A stretch of 12,624 nucleotides of DNA, taken from Spirochaetales bacterium UBA4629 (GTDB taxonomy: Bacteria; Spirochaetota; Spirochaetia; Sphaerochaetales; Sphaerochaetaceae). The notes under the pieces were generated by a model. That model was not told where the DNA came from. It searched no databases and worked only from the letters and a program-made list of their open reading frames with translations. Below, in pieces: positions 7,377 through 12,624 of the stretch. The stretch covers positions 1 to 12,624 of the forward strand of contig DHMZ01000012.1 in assembly GCA_002406055.1 (NCBI GenBank), written 5' to 3'. Both the position numbers and the translations under genes were made by a program. The first letter of the stretch is position 1. Every line of letters begins with the position of its first letter.

Positions 7377-8647
7377 TCTTCTACAGTAACTTGTCCATTC
7401 ATAAGCACAGGAAGAAGCCAATTTCGCAATTCAGTTAAAGCAGATATTTCAACTTGATTTTCTACAATCAATTTTAAGAAGGGCTTTACTTTATCAGAAA
7501 ACCTTTCAACTGTTTCTTTGTCATAGGCAAAAAATATATTTTCTGTTTCAATTGGACTTAGATTTTTTTGAGAAGATCCATTTGCTATTGTTTCCATTTT
7601 TTTTCTTATATAGTCACTTTTAAATAAGGCGTATATAAAGGGCCAAATTCTATTATCAACAGGTTTTATTAAAGCTACTCGTTGATTGAGTAAACAGTCA
7701 GTTTTATATACGATGCCAATACGCCCAACATTACCTGTTAAAGACAACAAAATGTCATTTACTTTTAGCCTACAATAATCTGGCACGTTATTAGGTACAT
7801 CATTAATAAAATTATCTACTTGCATATTTATTCCGTCATCTTGGACATTTTTTATAGTAAGCAAACGATATGTCCCTGAATCTTCATAAATGTTAGATGA
7901 AAAAGAGTACCCGGATAACAGGGAAGCTACATTTTTTATCGGTACGACCTTCCATGTTTCTGGTATTTCTTTACAAAGGTCTTTATTCCAAATCATTTTA
8001 CCACTAGATGAACGATAAGGTTTATATTCAGGATTAGGAAAATCAAATTGATTAAACCAGTAATCAAAAAAGGCCTTAATCTGGAGACATAAATTATCAT
8101 TTACTAATGTGTTGTTTTCAATTTTATTATCAAAAGTAAGAAGTGAACGCAGAATAGCATCTTGCTCTTTTAGAGTAGGAATTTTGAATTCAAGAGAGAG
8201 AAGATAATCAATGTTTATGTTATCTTGAATGCTTCCTGACGCCATTTTTTGAATGTGCTGCTGGATAAATTTAAACACATAATACATAAATTCATTGGAT
8301 GTTTTTGTACTATCAGCATTAAAACCTACGATGCTGTCAGGAAAACACATTGGATATGCTAATATTGCTACTTCTGCAATATTAGCAGCTATTGTTATGC
8401 ATAAAGTGCCTTTAGGCCAAAGTTTGCTTTGACTAAGTCCAAAATCGCTATACATTTGGCTATGCTTTGTAACATATAGATTAGAATTAGATATATCCCC
8501 AGTTTGAATCAGAGGATATTTCCCATTTTCAAAAAGTCGTTTATCATCTCTTGGTCTGTGTTTTGATTTTCCTCTTGAAAATTCTCCTAATTCTGCTAGT
8601 TTATATGTGGTCCAATTTCTGTTTAAATTAGTTTCATTAATAATCAT
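7373..8647 (-). CDS. hsdS: Full-length type I specificity subunit (hsdS2), minus strand inside the variable module
   Basis: At 424 aa this is a complete HsdS. TRD-N spans residues about 8-160, including RGKSKHRPRDD and PLIQTGDIS. A central spacer helix crosses the junction N183-D-N-L186 at site B and continues into FFDYWFNQFDFPN (193-205). TRD-C covers about 225-385, with LNQRV at 320-324 and NLSP at 362-365. The end is the typical terminal helix with LRNWLLPVLMNGQV. It selects the bipartite DNA target for HsdM and HsdR. The ATG at 8647 lies 4 bp after the recombinase stop and has AGGA at 8655-8658 seven bases upstream, so it should be translated with the recombinase. The TAA (7373-7375) overlaps the hsdS1 TAA on the other strand in a shared TTAA. 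Flipping segment 1 would hand its C-terminal half to hsdS1. Confidence 0.92.
   Translation of the reverse strand: MIINETNLNRNWTTYKLAELGEFSRGKSKHRPRDDKRLFENGKYPLIQTGDISNSNLYVTKHSQMYSDFGLSQSKLWPKGTLCITIAANIAEVAILAYPMCFPDSIVGFNADSTKTSNEFMYYVFKFIQQHIQKMASGSIQDNINIDYLLSLEFKIPTLKEQDAILRSLLTFDNKIENNTLVNDNLCLQIKAFFDYWFNQFDFPNPEYKPYRSSSGKMIWNKDLCKEIPETWKVVPIKNVASLLSGYSFSSNIYEDSGTYRLLTIKNVQDDGINMQVDNFINDVPNNVPDYCRLKVNDILLSLTGNVGRIGIVYKTDCLLNQRVALIKPVDNRIWPFIYALFKSDYIRKKMETIANGSSQKNLSPIETENIFFAYDKETVERFSDKVKPFLKLIVENQVEISALTELRNWLLPVLMNGQVTVED
8090..8103 (-). repeat. Recombination site B (TAAATGATAATTTA, inverted)
   Basis: The plus strand reads TAAATTATCATTTA, the exact reverse complement of site A. 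On the minus strand it encodes N183-D-N-L186 of hsdS2, at the boundary between its N- and C-terminal halves. Upstream on that strand it shares an ACAACACA stretch with the flank of site D. Confidence 0.85.
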
Positions 8648-8651
8648 TTAT

Positions 8652-9632
8652 TTATCCTATATACTTCCTATGTGCTAGTTTCACATTCTGTTGTTTTACC
8701 ATTGCATAGTGCATAGTTGTATCTATTCGTTGGTGTCCTAACAGCTGCTGAACCTGCTCAATTGGCATTCCTTTATCAATAGCGTTAGTAGCAAGAGTCC
8801 TTCTAAACTTATGCGGATGAACCTTATTGATTTTTAAAGACTCTCCAATTTTTTTTAGTCTATATTCTATTCCTCCAATTTGCAATCTAGAGAAAGGAGC
8901 CTTTAAACTAACAAATAATGCTTTTTCTGTGTCTTTTCTAGTTTGCAAATAGTTTTGTAAATGAAGTTTTGTTCTTGCATCAAAGTATACTGTTCTTTCT
9001 TTGTTGCCCTTTCCAAACACAATGCATTCTCTTTCAGAAAAGTTAATATCTTCTTTATTTAATCTCACTAGTTCACCAATACGCATACCAGTAGAAGCTA
9101 GCATATCTACAATTGCTAAATCTCTAATTTCATTGCAGCCATCTCTCAATTTTTCTAGTGACTCATCAGAATAGGTTTCTTTTATAGTTCTATCAGTTTT
9201 AATTTTATGTATTCTTCTTACTGGACTTTTTACTATGTAATCCTCATCCTCTAGCCAAGAAAAGAAACTAGAAAAAATCCTTCTTATATTATCAATTGTT
9301 ACCTTACTGCTACCTCTTTTACTTTGATAATTGATTAAATATGCTCTTAAGTCATCTGTTGTTATATGAGGTGGTATTTTATCTATATCAGTAAGCATTT
9401 GATTTATTGTTGAACGATAGTACTCTATTGATTTTGCAGAACAGCCTTCAATTTGTTTTGCAAGCAAGAAAGCTTCTACTAAATTGATATCAGTTACATT
9501 GCTTTCATTCTGCTCTACTATCTCAACAGAAGACAAAGTAATTGCAAGCACTGCTTTGAGTTTTTCTACTTGATTAGGATTCAAAGAAGTAATCATTCCT
9601 TGGATTATTTGAGTTATTATTTGCTCTTTCAT
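8652..9632 (-). CDS. Tyrosine site-specific recombinase (putative hsdS invertase)
   Basis: This 326-aa protein has the full lambda-integrase/XerD layout. An N-terminal helical extension (1 to about 45) comes first, then a SAM-like core-binding domain (about 48-130). The catalytic domain carries R184 (TGMRIGEL), the beta-hairpin lysine K208 (FGKGNKER), H274-K-F-R277, H300 (LLGH) and the nucleophile Y309 (TTMHYA). All catalytic residues are present. AGGAG at 9640-9644 lies seven bases before the ATG at 9632. It sits between sites B and C and directly upstream of hsdS2, so it most likely acts on the four 14-bp sites, as related recombinases do at other phase-variable type I loci. It lies inside segment 2, so its own reaction can reverse its direction. 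Its promoter is unclear because only 35 bp separate the start from site C. A role as a phage or plasmid integrase is unlikely, as no other mobile-element genes are present. Confidence 0.92.
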   Translation of the reverse strand: MKEQIITQIIQGMITSLNPNQVEKLKAVLAITLSSVEIVEQNESNVTDINLVEAFLLAKQIEGCSAKSIEYYRSTINQMLTDIDKIPPHITTDDLRAYLINYQSKRGSSKVTIDNIRRIFSSFFSWLEDEDYIVKSPVRRIHKIKTDRTIKETYSDESLEKLRDGCNEIRDLAIVDMLASTGMRIGELVRLNKEDINFSERECIVFGKGNKERTVYFDARTKLHLQNYLQTRKDTEKALFVSLKAPFSRLQIGGIEYRLKKIGESLKINKVHPHKFRRTLATNAIDKGMPIEQVQQLLGHQRIDTTMHYAMVKQQNVKLAHRKYIG

Positions 9633-9638
9633 TTTTGT

Positions 9639-9644
9639 TCTCCT
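9639..9644 (-). promoter_or_regulatory. Strong ribosome binding site of the recombinase gene
   Basis: AGGAGA on the minus strand has its AGGAG core seven bases before the ATG at 9632. This supports that start and shows the recombinase is equipped for efficient translation. Confidence 0.7.
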
Positions 9645-9660
9645 AACTAGAGAATACTAG

Positions 9661-10365
9661 AAAAAGATAAATGATAATTTACAGCACCAACTGAAGATCT
9701 TGTATGATTATTGGTTCACACAGTTTGACTTTCCCAATGAAGATGGAATGCCATATCGGACATCAGGTGGAGCTATGGAATGGTGTCCAGAACTTCAACG
9801 GAAAATCCCTGCTGGCTGGTCCTGTGTATCACTGGAGGATATTATACAGAAAAACTCCGAGGCTTTTGATTTTAGCAGCATAGAGCCGACTGTGGACTTG
9901 AGCATTATGCCATCAGGATCTATTGCGCTCGATCGAGTGAATAGGAGCGATAAGTTTTCGACTAACCTTTTCAGAATGAACGAAGGGGACATTCTTTTCG
10001 GAAGCATTCGTCCGTATCTAAAAAAAGCTGGCATTGCACCTTGTAATGGTGTTGTTGCCGGAACAATTCATTCTTTCCGAGTTAAGAAAGAAACTGATTA
10101 CAACTTTGCCCTATTTACACTGTGCGGAAAGGCTTTCTTTGATTACGCCGTAAAAGTTTCCACCGGTACAAAGATGCCTATTGTGAGTTTAGACAGCATC
10201 ATGTCTTATAAACTACCATACTCTGAGAGTATTGTTCGCCGCTTTAATCACATAGATGTTTGCCACACAATCTGCTCTAATGTTCAGGAAACGCAAAAAC
10301 TGGCTGCACTTAGAGACTGGCTTCTCCCTATGCTGATGAATGGTCAAGCCACTATCAGCAACTAA
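9661..10365 (+). CDS. hsdS: Headless 3'-half hsdS cassette (hsdS3, silent in this configuration)
   Basis: The frame is open from the codon after a TAG at 9658-9660 and starts K-K-I-N-D-N-L across site C. It continues into the conserved spacer LYDYWFTQFDFPN, a TRD of a different type from the others (it includes GSIRPYLKKAGIAP), and the standard HsdS terminal helix LRDWLLPMLMNGQA, ending at 10365. There is no N-terminal TRD, no ribosome site and no ATG start. A TTG at 9700 lies inside the conserved spacer and is not credible. It is best read as a donor module that becomes the C-terminal half of an HsdS when site C is joined to an N-terminal half, for example after B-C inversion. Its base composition is clearly richer in G+C than its neighbours (about 42-45% versus 30% in single lines counted by hand), suggesting separate acquisition. 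The reading frame is intact. Confidence 0.85.
   Translation, partial: KKINDNLQHQLKILYDYWFTQFDFPNEDGMPYRTSGGAMEWCPELQRKIPAGWSCVSLEDIIQKNSEAFDFSSIEPTVDLSIMPSGSIALDRVNRSDKFSTNLFRMNEGDILFGSIRPYLKKAGIAPCNGVVAGTIHSFRVKKETDYNFALFTLCGKAFFDYAVKVSTGTKMPIVSLDSIMSYKLPYSESIVRRFNHIDVCHTICSNVQETQKLAALRDWLLPMLMNGQATISN
9668..9681 (+). repeat. Recombination site C (TAAATGATAATTTA, direct orientation)
   Basis: An exact copy of site A in the same orientation, encoding N-D-N-L in frame with the hsdS3 cassette. It lies 35 bp from the recombinase start codon. A site-specific exchange with site A would delete rather than invert the DNA between them. Confidence 0.85.
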
Positions 10366-10370
10366 GCCGG

Positions 10371-10384
10371 TAAATTATCATTTA
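10371..10384 (-). repeat. Recombination site D (TAAATGATAATTTA, inverted)
   Basis: An exact inverted copy, five bases after the hsdS3 stop codon and outside any gene. Read on the minus strand, the site is followed by CCGGCTTAG, so an N-terminal half joined here would end D-N-L-P-A-stop. It marks the right-hand limit of the variable module. Confidence 0.85.
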
Positions 10385-10445
10385 AGTGTGTTGTTGCTTT
10401 GTTTTACTTTTAATGAGTAAGAAATTCTATCTTCACTAAAGAAAA

Positions 10446-12179
10446 ATGAAATTATACACTAAAGCTATGAATAAAGATAAATTACCAAAATGGGACCTTG
10501 AGTCCATCTATAGTAGTGTTGATTCAGAAGAATTCAATAGCGATATAAAGAAAGTCTATGCTTTAAGCAAAGAGCTAAAAGAGAAGAGTAAAGATAAGAC
10601 AATTCCTTTACTAGAATTAATAAAGCTACGTGACGAACTAAGGGCTGTCCTTGTAAATGTCTCATCTTATAGCTACACATCTTTTTCTGTAGATACTACT
10701 AATCCAAGTATCCTTAGTGCTTATTCTAAGTGTGAAAAGATGGAAAGCGAAGCACAAGATGCAGACACTGTCTTTTTATATAACATTGCAGAAAGGGAAG
10801 ATGAATTCTCTTCTCCTGAGCTCAAAGATTATGCTCTATTCTTGGCAGAGGCTAAAGAAAGTAGAAAGCATATGATGAGCCTAGAAGAAGAGAGCCTTGC
10901 AAATGAAATGCTCCAAGTCTCTGCTTCAAGTTGGGGTAAACTTCAAATGACAGTAACTGCTGCAATTAAGGATGGAGACAAGACTCTTACTCAGCTAAGA
11001 GGCTTAGCTATGAGTCCTGATAGAGAAGTAAGAAAGAATGCATATGAAAGAGAGATTAAGATTCTGAAAGATAATGAGATTGCTCTTGCTGCATCTCTTA
11101 ATGGTGTCAAGGGAACAACGTTAATGCTTGAAAGAAGAAAGGGGTGGAAGGATCCTATAGATCGCTCTCTCTTTGCTTCTCGCATTTCTCATAAGACACT
11201 TGATGCACTTATTTCTGCACTCGAAGACTCGAGAGAAATGTTCAGAGATTACCTTAAGACTAAGGCAAAGCTTTTAGGACTTGAGAAGCTTGAGTGGTAT
11301 GATATGTTTGCTCCAGTTGGAAAGACGAGTATGTCATACACTTGGGAGGAAGCAAAGGCCCTTGTTACTAAGTGCTACACATCATTCTCGCCAGAGGTTG
11401 GCGCCTTTATTAAGAATGCATTCGATCATAATTGGATAGATGCCGAAGCGCATGAAGGAAAAGTTGGCGGGGCATACGATATTTCCTTCCCATTAAAGGG
11501 AGAATCGAGAGTTATGATGAATTGGGAAGGAACATATGACAGTGTCTCTACTCTTGCCCATGAGCTTGGTCATGCTTACCATGATTCTGTCGTAAAAAAT
11601 TATCCAATGAGCCAAGCTGATTATCCAATGACGTTGGCTGAAACTGCTTCTATCTTTGGAGAAACAAATGTTTTCCAAGAAGTATTGAAAAGTGCAAAAA
11701 AAGACGAACAGCTTCCAATAATTGAAGCCTTTGTCTCTTCTTGTTGTCAGGTCTGTATAGATATTCTCTCTCGTTATTACTTCGAAAAGAGTGCTTTTGA
11801 GAAGAGAAAGGATGGAGATGTATCTCCTGAAGATTTCTGTTCATTAATGCTTGAAGCTCAAGAGAACACCTATGGTGACGGATTAGGGTTAAAGCATCCA
11901 TATATGTGGGCAGTAAAGGGCCACTATTATAGCTATGGTTTCTCATTCTATAACTATCCGTATGCCTTTGGTCAGCTATTTGCTCTTGGCCTCTTTGCTT
12001 CTAAAGATAGTGTTGATGATTTTCCTCTTCACTATAAGAACGTACTTTCAATGACTGGTAGATATAAAGCAGAAGAGGTTGCTGCAGCTGCTGGTTGTGA
12101 TATTGAAAGCAAAGAGTTCTGGATGAAGGGGATTAAACTTATTGGTACATATGCTGAGGCTCTCAAAGAATGGCTTTGA
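10446..12179 (+). CDS. pepF: Oligoendopeptidase F, M3-family zinc metallopeptidase
   Basis: This 577-aa protein is close to the usual length of PepF/M3 enzymes (about 600 aa). The zinc site is intact: H372-E-L-G-H376 in TLAHELGHAYH, with the third ligand E399 in a downstream TLAETASIFGE helix. The C-terminal block H493-YYSYGFSFYNYPYAFG matches the substrate-binding region of the family. A typical N-terminal W-DLESIY segment lies near residue 16. It is a cytoplasmic enzyme that trims short peptides. No signal peptide is present. The ATG at 10446 and a second at 10467 are both possible, and neither has a good ribosome site. The gene begins about 60 bp outside recombination site D, so inversions should not touch it. 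The last 10 bp overlap the following methyltransferase gene. Confidence 0.93.
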   Translation: MKLYTKAMNKDKLPKWDLESIYSSVDSEEFNSDIKKVYALSKELKEKSKDKTIPLLELIKLRDELRAVLVNVSSYSYTSFSVDTTNPSILSAYSKCEKMESEAQDADTVFLYNIAEREDEFSSPELKDYALFLAEAKESRKHMMSLEEESLANEMLQVSASSWGKLQMTVTAAIKDGDKTLTQLRGLAMSPDREVRKNAYEREIKILKDNEIALAASLNGVKGTTLMLERRKGWKDPIDRSLFASRISHKTLDALISALEDSREMFRDYLKTKAKLLGLEKLEWYDMFAPVGKTSMSYTWEEAKALVTKCYTSFSPEVGAFIKNAFDHNWIDAEAHEGKVGGAYDISFPLKGESRVMMNWEGTYDSVSTLAHELGHAYHDSVVKNYPMSQADYPMTLAETASIFGETNVFQEVLKSAKKDEQLPIIEAFVSSCCQVCIDILSRYYFEKSAFEKRKDGDVSPEDFCSLMLEAQENTYGDGLGLKHPYMWAVKGHYYSYGFSFYNYPYAFGQLFALGLFASKDSVDDFPLHYKNVLSMTGRYKAEEVAAAAGCDIESKEFWMKGIKLIGTYAEALKEWL

Positions 12180-12624
12180 GAGTTGAGAAGATTGTCTCAG
12201 GAGCAAAGGGCTTAGCTAAGGAGAATGGAAAAAATGTTCTTTTACCCTTTGCTCTTCCGGGAGAGGAAGTAGAGTATTCTATCGTAAAGAGTAAGCCATC
12301 TCTTATAGAGGGAAAAGTAGAGGAGGTAATAACTCCTTCTCCTCTTAGAGTGGAGCCAATTTGTCCTCTATACGGGGTATGTGGTGGTTGTGATTTTCTC
12401 CATGTATCTCCATCATATTCAGCTCTTTTAAAGGAAGAAATTGTAAAAGATAATCTACTCCGACTATCTAATTTACAGAGTCTTCCTCCTTTTTCGAAAA
12501 CTGAATACTCAGACGAGTTTTCATATAGACATAGAGTAAGAGTCCATGTTGATTTAAAGACAGGGCAAAGTGGTTTTCTTGAGCGCGAATCAAATAGCCT
12601 TGTAAGCGTTAAGCATTGCCCTCT
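12170..12624 (+). CDS. TrmA/RlmD-type RNA (uracil-5-)-methyltransferase, N-terminal part (runs off window)
   Basis: I translated 151 codons from the ATG at 12170 to the right edge. Residues about 3-60 look like the TRAM RNA-binding domain, including the LPGE turn at 29-32. Four cysteines fit the [4Fe-4S] site of E. coli RlmD (RumA): C65-x5-C71-G-G-C74, then C150 just before the edge. The AdoMet-binding and catalytic domain lies beyond the window, so whether it modifies tRNA U54 or a 23S rRNA uridine cannot be told. The start overlaps the pepF stop by 10 bp in another frame, so translation is probably coupled. A GAGG at about 12157-12160 could serve as ribosome site. Confidence 0.88.
   Translation, partial: MALRVEKIVSGAKGLAKENGKNVLLPFALPGEEVEYSIVKSKPSLIEGKVEEVITPSPLRVEPICPLYGVCGGCDFLHVSPSYSALLKEEIVKDNLLRLSNLQSLPPFSKTEYSDEFSYRHRVRVHVDLKTGQSGFLERESNSLVSVKHCP

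Larger units (their letters stand above)
7354..10384. other. Invertible hsdS shuffling module (shufflon-like) with resident recombinase
   Basis: Four identical 14-bp sites in alternating orientation (+, -, +, -) bound three segments. Segment 1 (7368-8089) carries the C-terminal half of hsdS2, reversed. Segment 2 (8104-9667) carries the N-terminal half of hsdS2 plus the recombinase, reversed. Segment 3 (9682-10370) carries a headless C-terminal half, forward. Every opposed pair (A-B, B-C, C-D, A-D) permits an inversion that keeps the HsdS reading frame, because each site encodes the same N-D-N-L in the same frame. The architecture matches phase-variable type I loci known from pneumococcus, Bacteroides and Mycoplasma. 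Actual inversion in this strain is inferred, not observed. Confidence 0.85.

Noticed and set aside
9700..9702. TTG at 9700 as a real start for hsdS3
   Set aside because: It falls inside the conserved spacer-helix sequence and has no ribosome site. The conserved frame continues upstream through site C, so this is a headless cassette rather than a short gene.
7354..10384. Prophage, transposon or integron interpretation of the recombinase region
   Set aside because: There is no transposase, phage gene, att duplication outside the module or attC-like structure. The repeats lie in hsdS coding sequence and are explained by TRD switching.
10366..10445. Promoter or terminator between the hsdS3 cassette and pepF
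   Set aside because: The stretch holds site D and T-rich sequence with scattered TTG-like elements, but no -35/-10 pair at proper spacing and no GC-rich hairpin with a T-run. A pepF promoter probably exists here but cannot be pinned down.
10991..11946. Minus-strand open frames within pepF (10991-11185, 11493-11678, 11650-11946), and similar ones within hsdR and the recombinase region
   Set aside because: They are antisense shadows of strongly conserved genes, with no ribosome sites or recognisable protein features.

Overview
The window is a low-GC bacterial segment, roughly a third G+C by eye. It holds a complete, recombinase-driven, phase-variable type I restriction-modification locus (about 2004-10384) inserted between housekeeping-type genes. 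The organism cannot be fixed from sequence alone. A lipoprotein with a clean lipobox, an HTH regulator carrying a desulforedoxin-like domain, and HsdM and recombinase sequences of a type I associate with anaerobic gut or oral bacteria suggest an anaerobic, host-associated spirochaete or clostridium-like Firmicute. This is a weak inference.

Left flank (1-1848, minus strand): a lipoprotein gene running off the left edge (translated by hand from 1166 down to base 1), preceded by an XRE-type regulator with a C-terminal desulforedoxin/superoxide-reductase-like domain. A 155-200 bp divergent intergenic region separates the regulator from hsdR. It contains two near-identical -10-like elements 30 bp apart and a perfect 10-bp palindrome.

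Core (2004-7376, plus strand): hsdR, hsdM and an hsdS form a tight R-M-S operon. The hsdS next to hsdM is only a half gene: one target-recognition domain (TRD) plus one spacer helix, ending in D-N-L-A-A-stop.

Variable module (7354-10384): a full-length hsdS2 on the minus strand (8647-7373), a tyrosine recombinase just upstream of it on the same strand (9632-8652), and a headless 3'-half hsdS cassette on the plus strand (about 9661-10365). Four identical 14-bp copies of TAAATGATAATTTA punctuate it at 7354 (+), 8090 (-), 9668 (+) and 10371 (-). In coding frame each encodes the end of the central spacer helix (N-D-N-L), so inversion between opposed copies swaps C-terminal TRDs in frame. Each C-terminal cassette also has an inverted copy about 9 nt after its stop codon. 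Flipping a cassette the wrong way therefore gives a short stub and a half-length HsdS. Two N-terminal halves and four C-terminal ends give a predicted eight HsdS products, four full-length and four half-length. The recombinase travels inside an invertible segment together with the second N-terminal half.

Right flank (10446-12624, plus strand): an M3-family oligoendopeptidase F gene overlaps the start of a TrmA/RlmD-type RNA (uracil-5-)-methyltransferase gene that runs off the right edge. Both look like ordinary chromosomal genes. No tRNA, rRNA, CRISPR array or insertion sequence was seen, and no gene-free stretch exceeds 300 bases.
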